Positions 50,458-58,347 of a stretch of 64,000 nt of DNA are shown piece after piece. The stretch is from Pseudomonas fluorescens (GTDB taxonomy: Bacteria; Pseudomonadota; Gammaproteobacteria; Pseudomonadales; Pseudomonadaceae). The stretch covers positions 5,069,501-5,133,500 of the forward strand of contig NZ_LR134318.1 of the NCBI RefSeq assembly GCF_900636825.1, given 5' to 3'. The translations under genes were made by a program, and so were the position numbers. The notes under the pieces are model-generated. The model made no database searches. It saw nothing but the letters and a program-made list of their open reading frames with translations, and was not told the DNA's origin. Position 1 is the first letter of the stretch. Each line of letters opens with the position of its first letter.

Positions 50458-50473
50458 GTAGGAAACGTCCTAC
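50458..50473. promoter_or_regulatory. Palindrome before the LuxR solo gene
   Basis: GTAGGA-AACG-TCCTAC, perfect 6-nt arms with a 4-nt centre, 60 nt upstream of the start codon. Confidence 0.5.
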
Positions 50474-50532
50474 ACTCGGATTCGTGCCGTCTTGGATCCA
50501 ATGCGCACAGCTGAAAAAATATGGAGGTTGCA

Positions 50533-51246
50533 ATGGAAAAGTGGAAGGAATCGCAGTTGAAACAATTGACCTTTGCCCGGGAAATCGACACCGCTTTCCC
50601 CATACTGCTGAGGTTTGCCGAAAACATCGGCTTCAACTTCTGCTCAGTCACCCTCACTGCGTCACACCCGCAGACACGCTTCAACGCTTTGCACATCAAT
50701 AACTACCCCAAAGCCTGGAATATGCAATATCAGAACGAGCACTACGAGCACACAGACCCAGTGATCGCCCACTGTAATCACACGACGCTGCCGATTGTCT
50801 GGAGCGAAGCGGCATACGCAAAATCCCCCGACCTCTGGCAAGGTTTGCAGCAAAATGAAATACGGCACGGCTGGTCTCAGTCGTTTCACCATGCGGAAAG
50901 TGGTTTGTGCAGTATCGTCAGCCTTGCCAGAAAGCACGCTCCGATCAGCCCGTTCGAACTCTACGAGCATTATGGCTACATGTTTTATGCGACCAGCCAC
51001 ATGAGTGAACTGTTCGCCCGCACTCTGCCGAACCGGTCTGCCAAGCCCCGAGCACCGCATCTGTCGCCTCGGGAACTTGAAGTGTTGCAGCTGTCCGCCG
51101 GCGGTAAAACTGCCCATGAAATTTCTCGCATCCTAAGCCTGAGCGAGCGGACCGTGAATTACCACGTACAAAACGTGATCGAAAAACTTAACGTCTGCAA
51201 CAAGATCTCCGCCGTCATTGCCGCGGCCAGAGCCGGAATAATCTAA
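50533..51246 (+). CDS. ppoR: LuxR-family quorum-sensing regulator, solo (PpoR-like)
   Basis: 237 residues from ATG 50533, with GGAGG 4-5 nt upstream; an in-frame start 12 nt earlier overlaps that site. The N-terminal autoinducer-binding domain keeps the six residues conserved in acyl-homoserine lactone receptors (W62, Y66, D75, P76, W90, G113). The C-terminal LuxR helix-turn-helix spans about 176-236 (LSPRELEVLQL...SERTVNYHVQNVIEKL). No luxI-type synthase gene is in the window, so it is a solo. The neighbourhood suggests the PpoR type of P. putida. Confidence 0.85.
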   Translation: MEKWKESQLKQLTFAREIDTAFPILLRFAENIGFNFCSVTLTASHPQTRFNALHINNYPKAWNMQYQNEHYEHTDPVIAHCNHTTLPIVWSEAAYAKSPDLWQGLQQNEIRHGWSQSFHHAESGLCSIVSLARKHAPISPFELYEHYGYMFYATSHMSELFARTLPNRSAKPRAPHLSPRELEVLQLSAGGKTAHEISRILSLSERTVNYHVQNVIEKLNVCNKISAVIAAARAGII

Positions 51247-51416
51247 ACCGGATGATCTTTGCGAAACAAAACTTGCGGGTATTGAAGACAGAAAAAACGT
51301 ACCATTCAGGGCCGCCTGAGTGATGACGCAATAGACGCGTCGCATTGCACTCGGTGGGTTCCGCCGCATGACACCAAGGCCGCGGAACACCCGTTGACCA
51401 CCTGAGTTCCCGCCCC

Positions 51417-52541
51417 ATGCCTTTGCTCGATACGCCCTTCGCCCAACTCGACCTGATTCGCCAGCCAGAACAGCAGAACGAACCGCTGCAAGCCTTCGAC
51501 GCAGCCGACGAATATTTGCTCAATCACCTCGCCGCACAGCAACCGGCGGTGGGTACGCGGGTGTTGGTGCTCAATGACAGCTTTGGTGCACTGGCCGCCA
51601 GCCTGTTCGGCAAGGTTGAAGTGACCACGAGCGGGGATTCTTTCCTCGGCTTTCTGGGCCTCGAAAAGAACTTGCTGCGCAATGGCCTGGCGTTCGATGC
51701 CGTCCGCCCTGTTCCTGCCAGTGAACCATTGGTCGGCCCCTTCGACCGCGTGTTGATCCGCATACCGAAAACCCTGGCATTACTGGAAGAACAACTGATT
51801 CGCCTGCAAGGCCAACTTGCCCCCGGTGCCGAAGTGATCGCCGCCGCCATGGTCAAACACCTGCCGCGCGCCGCCGGCGACTTGCTCGAACGCTACATTG
51901 GTCCGGTGCAGGCGTCGCTGGCCGTGAAGAAGGCGCGCCTGTTGATCGCCACGCCAGAGCCGAAAGCCCCCGCTGTCTCGCCCTATCCGAGCCGCTATCG
52001 TCTCGACGAACCGGCCATCGAATTGCTTAACCACGCCAACGTATTCTGCCGCGAAGGGTTGGACATCGGCACCCGCGCATTCCTTCCGCATCTGCCGACA
52101 AATCTGGGTGGCGCACGCGTTGCCGATCTGGGCTGCGGTAATGGCGTACTGGCGATCGCCAGCGCCCTGCGCAACCCCGATGCCCATTACACACTGGTGG
52201 ACGAATCGTTCATGGCGGTGCAATCGGCCGAGGAAAACTGGCGCGCCGCGCTGGGCGACCGTGAAGTGGTCGTGCGTGCTGGCGACGGTCTGGCCGGGCA
52301 AGCGCCGCAGTCGCTGGACGTGGTGCTCTGCAATCCACCGTTTCATCAACAGCAAGTGGTCGGCGATTTTCTCGCCTGGCGCATGTTTCAACAGGCGCGC
52401 GAAGCGCTGGTCGTCGGCGGTGCGCTTTACATCGTCGGCAACCGCCATCTGGGCTATCACAGCAAACTGGCGCGGCTGTTCCGCGGGGTAGAGCAAGTGG
52501 CGGCGACGCCAAAATTCGTCATTCTCAAGGCTCGCAAATAA
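51417..52541 (+). CDS. rlmG: 23S rRNA (guanine-1835-N2)-methyltransferase RlmG
   Basis: 374 residues. The N-terminal methyltransferase-like domain (VLVLNDSFGALAASL, IPKTLALLEEQL) and the catalytic domain with SAM motif VADLGCGNGVLAIAS and NPPFHQQ match RlmG; the length (E. coli RlmG 378) and PKTLALLE favour it over RsmC (343). It methylates G1835 of 23S rRNA. Single gene. Confidence 0.88.
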   Translation: MPLLDTPFAQLDLIRQPEQQNEPLQAFDAADEYLLNHLAAQQPAVGTRVLVLNDSFGALAASLFGKVEVTTSGDSFLGFLGLEKNLLRNGLAFDAVRPVPASEPLVGPFDRVLIRIPKTLALLEEQLIRLQGQLAPGAEVIAAAMVKHLPRAAGDLLERYIGPVQASLAVKKARLLIATPEPKAPAVSPYPSRYRLDEPAIELLNHANVFCREGLDIGTRAFLPHLPTNLGGARVADLGCGNGVLAIASALRNPDAHYTLVDESFMAVQSAEENWRAALGDREVVVRAGDGLAGQAPQSLDVVLCNPPFHQQQVVGDFLAWRMFQQAREALVVGGALYIVGNRHLGYHSKLARLFRGVEQVAATPKFVILKARK

Positions 52542-52555
52542 ATCCCGGGCATAAA

Positions 52556-52577
52556 AAACCCTCCAGTCGGAGGGTTT
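52556..52577 (-). terminator. Terminator between rlmG and the cio operon
   Basis: Stem AAACCCTCC/GGAGGGTTT with loop AGTC. The T run is longer on the minus strand, so it mainly ends the cio operon and may serve both sides. Confidence 0.8.
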
Positions 52578-52611
52578 AAATCCGTGCCCGAAGGCGCCGG
52601 GGCGGAAGGTT

Positions 52612-52779
52612 TCAGTGGGTGGTCAAGCCTGCGGCGTTCATGAACAGGCGCATCAGGCTGGCGGCGATGAACAACACGCCGACACTGCCGACCCAGATCA
52701 AGGCCAACCAGCCGAGCCGCTGCCACAGCGGTTTTTTTTCGGCTTCTTCAATGTCGTGCAGCGAATGTTTGCCGGTCAT
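52612..52779 (-). CDS. DUF2474 micropeptide of the cio oxidase operon
   Basis: 55 residues, with GGAGAT 8 nt upstream of ATG 52779. It starts MTGKHSLHDIEEAEKKPLWQ and has one membrane helix (about 22-44, LGWLALIWVGSVGVLFIAASL). Such DUF2474 proteins follow cytochrome bd/CIO genes and look like counterparts of the CydX subunit. It lies 84 nt after cioB; a partial REP unit is in the gap. I infer that it is a small subunit or assembly factor of the oxidase. Confidence 0.82.
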   Translation of the reverse strand: MTGKHSLHDIEEAEKKPLWQRLGWLALIWVGSVGVLFIAASLMRLFMNAAGLTTH

Positions 52780-52818
52780 TACATCAATCTCCGTTAAGCC
52801 AAGGCGTCATTGCGGACG

Positions 52819-52845
52819 CCTTCGCGAGCAGGCTCGCTTCCCCAG
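52819..52845. repeat. Single, degenerate REP unit
   Basis: CCTTCGCGAGCAGGCTCGCT followed by TCCCCAG where other copies read CCCACAG. Confidence 0.7.
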
Positions 52846-52863
52846 GGGAAGCCCAGCAGCAGA

Positions 52864-53871
52864 CTAGTGATAACCGTCTTCATGGGTAACCTTGCCGCGG
52901 AACACGTAGTAGCTCCAGAAGGTGTAGCCCAGGATGAACGGGATGATGAACAACGTGCCCACCAGCATGAAGCCCTGACTTTGCGGCGGTGCAGCGGCGT
53001 CCCAGATGGAAATCGACGGCGGCACGATGTTCGGCCACAGGCTGATACCCAGACCGCTGTAACCGAGGAAGATCAACACCAGCGTCAGCAGGAACGGCGT
53101 GTAGTTGGCATTGCGTGCCACCGCGCGGATCAGGCCGTACAACGTCACCAGCACCAGAATCGGCACCGGCATGAACCAGAACAGGTTAGGCATGCTGAAC
53201 CAGCGCGAAGCGATTTCCGGGTGGGACAGTGGCGTCCACAGACTGACCACACCGATCACCGCCAACAGAACGAAGGCCAGTGGCCGCGCCAGATCGTGCA
53301 TCTGCTCTTGCAGCTTGCCTTCGGTTTTCATGATCAGCCAGGTGCAGCCGAGCAAGGCGTACGCCACCACCAGCGCCGCGCCGCAGAACAGCGTGAACGG
53401 CGTCAGCCAGTCCAGTGAGCCGCCGGCAAATTGCCGGTTGACCACCGGCAGACCATCGATGAATGCACCGAGCGCCACGCCTTGAAAGAATGTCGCGGCG
53501 ACCGAGCCACCGATGAACGCCTTGTCCCACAAGTGGCGTTTTTCATCCTTGGCCTTGAAGCGGAACTCGAAGGCCACACCGCGAAAGATCAGGCCCATCA
53601 GCATGAAGATCAGCGGCAGGTACAACGCCGAGAGCACCACCGAATAAGCCAGCGGGAAAGCACCGAACAAGGCCGCGCCCCCCAGCACCAGCCAGGTTTC
53701 GTTGCCGTCCCAGACCGGGGCGACGGTGTTCATCATCACGTCGCGGTCGACTTTGCCGGGAACGAACGGAAAAAGAATCCCGATCCCCAGATCGAAGCCG
53801 TCCATGACCACATACATCATGATGCCGAAGATGATAATCACGGCCCAGATCAGCGGAAGATCAATACCCAT
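52864..53871 (-). CDS. cioB: Cyanide-insensitive quinol oxidase subunit II
   Basis: 335 residues, CydB family, about nine membrane helices, starting MGIDLPLIWAVIIIFGIMMYVVMDGFDLGIGILF. The DGFDLGIG motif is typical. With CioA it forms a bd-type ubiquinol oxidase in the inner membrane. It starts 3 nt after the cioA stop. Confidence 0.93.
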   Translation of the reverse strand: MGIDLPLIWAVIIIFGIMMYVVMDGFDLGIGILFPFVPGKVDRDVMMNTVAPVWDGNETWLVLGGAALFGAFPLAYSVVLSALYLPLIFMLMGLIFRGVAFEFRFKAKDEKRHLWDKAFIGGSVAATFFQGVALGAFIDGLPVVNRQFAGGSLDWLTPFTLFCGAALVVAYALLGCTWLIMKTEGKLQEQMHDLARPLAFVLLAVIGVVSLWTPLSHPEIASRWFSMPNLFWFMPVPILVLVTLYGLIRAVARNANYTPFLLTLVLIFLGYSGLGISLWPNIVPPSISIWDAAAPPQSQGFMLVGTLFIIPFILGYTFWSYYVFRGKVTHEDGYH

Positions 53872-53874
53872 GAG

Positions 53875-55320
53875 TTAAATCTCCTTGGTCAAGCGAGTGT
53901 TGTCTTCGTGCTCGCCCTCGGCCGGATCGTCGGCCGCGGACAACGGACGTGCCGGTGTACGTTTCTTGCCTGGACCACCGCTCGGCGTTTGCGTGCCTTC
54001 GCTGATCTTCGGCCCTTTGCGCACCAGGCGCATCATGTACCCGAGCCCTGCACCGAACAGCGCGAAGTACACCACCACGAACATGATCAGGGTGATGCTC
54101 ATCTGCATGAAGCTGTGGTTGGAAGACGCGTCCGCGGTGCGCATCAGCCCGTAAACCACCCAAGGCTGACGGCCGATTTCGGTAGTGAACCAACCGGCGA
54201 GAATCGCGATCAGCCCGGACGGCCCCATCCACAACGCCAAGTGCAGGAACGCTCGCGAGGTGTACAGCGCGTCACGCTTGCGCAGCCACAGGCTCCACAA
54301 ACCGGTGAAGATCATCAGGAAACCCAGGCCGACCATGATCCGGAAGGACCAGAACACGATGGTCGAATTCGGCCGGTCTTCAGGCGGGAACTCCTTGAGC
54401 GCCGGCACTTGCTTGTCCAGCGAGTGAGTGAGGATCAGGCTGCCCAAGTACGGAATTTCCACGGCGAACTTGGTGCGCTCTTCTTTCATGTCCGGCCAGC
54501 CGAACAGGATCAGCGGCGTCGCTTCGTCGCCATGGTTTTCCCAATGGCCTTCAATCGCAGCGATCTTGGCCGGCTGATGCTTGAGTGTATTGAGACCGTG
54601 AAAGTCGCCGATGACCGCCTGGATCGGCGCGACAATCAGCGCCATCCACATTGCCATCGACAGCATGGTGCGGATGGCCGGGTTGTCTTTGCCGCGCAGC
54701 AAGTGCCACGCCGCCGAAGAGCCGACGAAGAATGCCGTCGCGACGAACGCGGCCGTGGCCATGTGCATCAGCCGATACGGGAACGACGGGTTGAAGATGA
54801 TCGCCAGCCAATCAGTAGGAATCACCTGACCGTTAACGATTTCGAAGCCCTGTGGCGTCTGCATCCAGCTGTTGGAGGCGAGAATCCAGAAAGTCGAAAT
54901 CAGCGTACCGATCGCCACCATCACCGTGGAAAAGAAATGCAGACCGCGTCCGACCTTGTTCCAGCCGAACAGCATCACGCCAAGGAAACCGGCCTCGAGG
55001 AAGAACGCTGTGAGCACTTCATAGGTCAGCAGCGGCCCGGTGACAGCGCCGGCGAAGTCGGAGAAACGGCTCCAGTTGGTACCGAACTGATACGCCATGA
55101 CCAAGCCGGATACCACGCCCATGCCGAAGTTGACGGCAAAGATCTTCGACCAGAAATGATAGAGGTCACGGTAGGTGTCGTTACGGGTTTTCAGCCACAG
55201 GCCTTCGAGTACCGCCAGGTAACTCGCCAGGCCGATGGTAATGGCCGGGAACAGGATGTGGAACGAGATAGTGAACGCGAACTGAATTCGGGCGAGATCG
55301 AGAGCCTCTAAACCGAACAT
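53875..55320 (-). CDS. cioA: Cyanide-insensitive quinol oxidase subunit I
   Basis: 481 residues from ATG 55320, CydA family. Haem ligand candidates are His21 (FTISFHILFP), His near 184 (RLMHMATAAF) and Met near 393 (YGLMRT). The short Q-loop, GRQPW motif and length (E. coli CydA 522) mark the CIO type. It oxidises ubiquinol with O2, resists cyanide and conserves less energy than haem-copper oxidases. First gene of cioA-cioB-DUF2474, with an ANR box upstream. Confidence 0.94.
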   Translation of the reverse strand: MFGLEALDLARIQFAFTISFHILFPAITIGLASYLAVLEGLWLKTRNDTYRDLYHFWSKIFAVNFGMGVVSGLVMAYQFGTNWSRFSDFAGAVTGPLLTYEVLTAFFLEAGFLGVMLFGWNKVGRGLHFFSTVMVAIGTLISTFWILASNSWMQTPQGFEIVNGQVIPTDWLAIIFNPSFPYRLMHMATAAFVATAFFVGSSAAWHLLRGKDNPAIRTMLSMAMWMALIVAPIQAVIGDFHGLNTLKHQPAKIAAIEGHWENHGDEATPLILFGWPDMKEERTKFAVEIPYLGSLILTHSLDKQVPALKEFPPEDRPNSTIVFWSFRIMVGLGFLMIFTGLWSLWLRKRDALYTSRAFLHLALWMGPSGLIAILAGWFTTEIGRQPWVVYGLMRTADASSNHSFMQMSITLIMFVVVYFALFGAGLGYMMRLVRKGPKISEGTQTPSGGPGKKRTPARPLSAADDPAEGEHEDNTRLTKEI

Positions 55321-55481
55321 ATGGCTTCCTCTGTCAGGTAATACGGGTGGCGGACCCGGAGGCCTGCACCACTGCCCCCACGGATATGGAGTGCGGCGAA
55401 TTCGGATTCGTTCTTTTTTTACAACCATCGCAACGCAGGGAGTCTGGCCAAATGGCCGTCAGATCAGTTCCGGTAAAGGCT

Positions 55482-55495
55482 TTGATCTGGATCAA
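55482..55495. promoter_or_regulatory. ANR/Dnr (FNR-type) box
   Basis: TTGATCTGGATCAA matches TTGAT-N4-ATCAA at all ten defined positions. It lies about 168 nt upstream of cioA. Confidence 0.8.
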
Positions 55496-55596
55496 GCAAC
55501 GTTGAAAGAGTAGTCCCATTTTTACCGATGAACTGCGTGGTCGTTTGCCGCGTGACAAGTTGCCTCATAGCTCAAAGAGCGCTGTGGCGCACGTCC

Positions 55597-55708
55597 CTGT
55601 GGCGAGGGAGCTTGCTCCCGCTAGACGGAGGAGTCGTTTTAAAACCTCCCGCCTCGGTCAAGCGGGGAGCGCTTCGCACTCCAGCGGGAGCAAGCTCCCT
55701 CGCCACAG
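55597..55708. repeat. Inverted REP pair, GGCGAGGGAGCTTGCTCCCGCT family
   Basis: CTGTGGCGAGGGAGCTTGCT and its complement are 112 nt end to end, with a loop rich in further short dyads. This is a third or fourth REP type, the only copy here. Confidence 0.88.
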
Positions 55709-55820
55709 TATTGAGACGCGCATGGATCGTTGCCTGGCTGACTGAAATTTTTGTCATAGCAATTTCCTGTTACAGACTGGTGATAATCTTCCGGTTTCCT
55801 CGCCCAAGACCTGCCTTCAG

Positions 55821-57056
55821 ATGCCCAATCAAGAGCCCCTGCTGTTACGTCACCACCGCCCCTTCCTCGCGTTCTGGATGGCCCGAATCTTTACCGCCAG
55901 CGGATTCCAGATGCTCACCGTGGCGATTGGCTGGAATCTCTACCAACTGACCGGCAACGTTCTCGATCTGGGGCTGGTGGGTCTGGTGGAGTTCGCGCCA
56001 CGTGTGCTGTTCATGCTGCACACCGGACACGTCGCCGACCGCTATGACCGGCGCCGAGTCGCGGCGATCTGCCAATCGCTGCAGGCGTTGATCGCACTGG
56101 CCCTGGCGATCGGCAGCGCCACCGACCACGTCACCCGCGAGATGATTTTCATCCTCGCGTTCCTGCTCGGCGCGGCGCGTTCATTCGAAATGCCGACCAC
56201 TCAGGCATTGTTGCCAAGCATCGTTCCCAGCGCGCTGTTTCCGCGTGCCGTCGCCGCCGCGCAATCAGCGCAGCAGTCAGCAACCATCGTCGCTCCGGCG
56301 CTCGGCGGCTTGCTCTATGCATTTGGCAGCGTCTGGGTTTACGGCCCGACAGTGCTCCTTTATGTGATCGCCTGCACGCTGATGCTCAACCTGCCTGCGC
56401 GTCAAACGCCGCTGAACAAAGGCAAAGCCACGCTGGACTCGCTGCTCGCCGGGATTCGCTTCATCCGCAGCCGCCCGGACATTCTCGGGGCGATTTCGCT
56501 GGACCTGTTTGCAGTGCTGCTCGGCGGCGCCACGGCGCTGCTGCCGGTGTTTGCCAAGGATATTCTGCTCACTGGCCCATGGGGACTGGGGCTGTTGCGC
56601 TCGGCGCCGGCCGTCGGAGCATTATTAATGTCACTGTTTCTCGCCCGTTTCGCCGTTGAACGCAACGTCGGCCGAGTGATGTTTACGGCCGTCGGCATCT
56701 TCGGCGTCGCTACCATCGCGTTCGGTCTGTCGACCTCGTTCTGGTTCTCGCTGGCGGTGCTGGTGGTCCTCGGTGCGGCGGACATGATCAGCATGGTCAT
56801 CCGCGCGTCCTTCGTACAACTGGAAACTCCAGACGAAATGCGCGGCCGGGTCAGCGCCGTGAACGGCCTGTTCATCGGCGCCTCGAACCAGCTGGGCGAA
56901 TTCGAATCCGGCGTCACTGCGCACTGGTTCGGCACCGTGCCAGCAGTGGTCATGGGCGGAATTGGCACGCTGGTCGTAACCGGAACGTGGATCAAATTGT
57001 TCCCGACCCTCGCGAATCGGGATCGGATGCATGTGCCGGTGGAAGAGAAGGTCTGA
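55821..57056 (+). CDS. MFS transporter, EntS-like (MFS_3)
   Basis: 411 residues with 11 to 12 predicted membrane helices and the MFS loop motif GHVADRYDRRR near residue 75. N-terminal FLAFWMARIFTASGFQMLTVAIGWNLY fits the MFS_3 (enterobactin exporter-like) branch. The substrate is not readable. No siderophore or resistance gene is next to it. Single gene. Confidence 0.82.
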   Translation: MPNQEPLLLRHHRPFLAFWMARIFTASGFQMLTVAIGWNLYQLTGNVLDLGLVGLVEFAPRVLFMLHTGHVADRYDRRRVAAICQSLQALIALALAIGSATDHVTREMIFILAFLLGAARSFEMPTTQALLPSIVPSALFPRAVAAAQSAQQSATIVAPALGGLLYAFGSVWVYGPTVLLYVIACTLMLNLPARQTPLNKGKATLDSLLAGIRFIRSRPDILGAISLDLFAVLLGGATALLPVFAKDILLTGPWGLGLLRSAPAVGALLMSLFLARFAVERNVGRVMFTAVGIFGVATIAFGLSTSFWFSLAVLVVLGAADMISMVIRASFVQLETPDEMRGRVSAVNGLFIGASNQLGEFESGVTAHWFGTVPAVVMGGIGTLVVTGTWIKLFPTLANRDRMHVPVEEKV

Positions 57057-57062
57057 AACTCG

Positions 57063-57614
57063 TCACGAATACAGCTCTCCCGCCATTCGTGTCCGCAACG
57101 CCTTCCCGCCAAGTTGCTCGACCAGGGTCAAGGCAAAATCCAACGCTGCGCCCGAGCCTTGGGCAGTGATGCAGTTGCCATCGATTACCACCGGTTGATC
57201 GACAAACGTACAGCCGGACAATTGGTGGCTGGCGCTGGGCAGGCAGGTCATGCGCCGTTGGCGCAAGACGCCCGACGCTTGCAGGGCGATTGCCGGGGAT
57301 TCGGCGATGCCAGCGAACAGACGCCCGGCGCTGGCTTGATCCTTGAGCAGTTGTTGCAGCGGCTGGTGCGCCGCCAGGTGTTGTGAACCGACGGCGCCGC
57401 CGGGCAGCACGATCAGGTCGAAGGCCTGCGCCAGCACGTCGACCAGCATGCCGTCGGCGGTCAAACGCGTGCCGCGGGCGCAAGTGAGCATGCGGCGGCC
57501 TTCGATGCTGGCGGCGACGACCTCAATGCCGGCGCGGCGCAGCACGTCGATCAGGGTCACGCTTTGCAAGTCATCGATGCCCTCGGCGAGGGTAATCAGG
57601 GCTCTAGAGGTCAT
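57063..57614 (-). CDS. DJ-1/PfpI family protein lacking the catalytic cysteine
   Basis: 183 residues of the DJ-1/YajL fold: LITLAEGIDDLQ at the start, LIVLPGG at 67-73 and the nucleophile elbow at 102-107. The elbow reads GIAESP, where active relatives have (A/G)IC(A/G)(A/G)P; the cysteine is Ala104 (GCC codon at 57305-57303 region). A cysteine elsewhere (near 138, GCTFVDQP) is not at the active site. Glyoxalase, deglycase or protease-like chemistry is therefore unlikely; it may bind a ligand or partner. Its stop is 6 nt from the convergent MFS stop. Confidence 0.8.
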   Translation of the reverse strand: MTSRALITLAEGIDDLQSVTLIDVLRRAGIEVVAASIEGRRMLTCARGTRLTADGMLVDVLAQAFDLIVLPGGAVGSQHLAAHQPLQQLLKDQASAGRLFAGIAESPAIALQASGVLRQRRMTCLPSASHQLSGCTFVDQPVVIDGNCITAQGSGAALDFALTLVEQLGGKALRTRMAGELYS

Positions 57615-57680
57615 GGGCGTTTTCCGCTGAGTGATACTTCAAGCGTAGTCAGCTTCACCCGAATCGCGCAGCGCCAGCCG

Positions 57681-58127
57681 TTACTTGATGTAAAGCTGCG
57701 TCGAAAGCGTATTGCGCGGGGCGGTCATCGAAGTGTTGCTGAAGCTGAAAGTACCTTCCTGCTTGCCCGCCAGATCGAAGGTATAAAGAGACCCGACGGT
57801 TTTGCTGCCAGGCGTGCATTCGGTGAGATTGCCGTTATCAAACGCACACACCGGCGCTCGAGTGCCATTCACTTCGAAGCCATCCAGGGCTGCGCGCGGC
57901 TGGTTCTGGCCATAGCCGACTTCCAGCACATAGACCCTGATGCTCGGTCCACTGTGATTGCACTGGGTTTGCGGCTGGTTATCGGCGATGTCTTCCAGGC
58001 CGCAGGACGGCGACTGCACTTTGATGACCTTCACTTGAGTCAACGGCGGCGCCGACGCCGCCAACGCAGGGAGCGCCGCCATCGACGCTGCGATCAATCC
58101 GAAAACTTTCATCCCACCGTTGCGCAT
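57681..58127 (-). CDS. Small secreted protein, DUF4879-like
   Basis: 148 residues from ATG 58127, with GGAGTGGG upstream; a second start at 58112 has its ribosome site too close. Signal peptide around KVFGLIAASMAALPALAAS|AP. Four cysteines in the mature part (SCGLED, TQCNHSG, PVCAFDN, LTECTPG) suggest two disulfides. The family assignment is tentative; function unknown. It is divergent from the NCS2 permease gene. Confidence 0.65.
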   Translation of the reverse strand: MRNGGMKVFGLIAASMAALPALAASAPPLTQVKVIKVQSPSCGLEDIADNQPQTQCNHSGPSIRVYVLEVGYGQNQPRAALDGFEVNGTRAPVCAFDNGNLTECTPGSKTVGSLYTFDLAGKQEGTFSFSNTSMTAPRNTLSTQLYIK

Positions 58128-58233
58128 GCGTGCCCACTCCGAAAAATCAGCGCGCAGTATGGCGCAGTTGGCGCTGGCGCAAAACTTCGCCGACGATCGA
58201 TACCAACATCCGCCAAATTCCTCACGCGGCTGG

Positions 58234-58239
58234 TATGAT
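58234..58239 (+). promoter_or_regulatory. Extended -10 element of the NCS2 permease gene
   Basis: TGG-TATGAT, an extended -10, 108 nt before the start codon. The -35 is weak. Confidence 0.4.
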
Positions 58240-58347
58240 GCGCGGCTTTTTCCGACCCACGACAATTTTCCAGGCGCTTGCGACGGTCTGTGCTTTGCTG
58301 TTGAGGTCGATACATTCACGGCGCCACGCGCGCCACGGGGAGCAGAC

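Larger units (their letters stand above)
55321..55820. other. cioA-MFS intergenic region, 500 nt
   Basis: It holds the cioA control region with a perfect ANR/Dnr box (55482-55495), a large REP-like inverted pair (55597-55708) and the upstream region of the MFS gene with a GATAAT element near 55782. Confidence 0.6.

Noticed and set aside
52612..52845. Reading the DUF2474 frame as a REP-derived artefact
   Set aside because: The REP unit lies outside the frame, and the peptide has a ribosome site, a membrane helix and the expected operon place, so I kept it as a gene.
58240..58347. Possible purine riboswitch in the leader of the NCS2 permease
   Set aside because: The leader is about 100 nt but I could not build the three-way junction of a purine aptamer or any other known aptamer.
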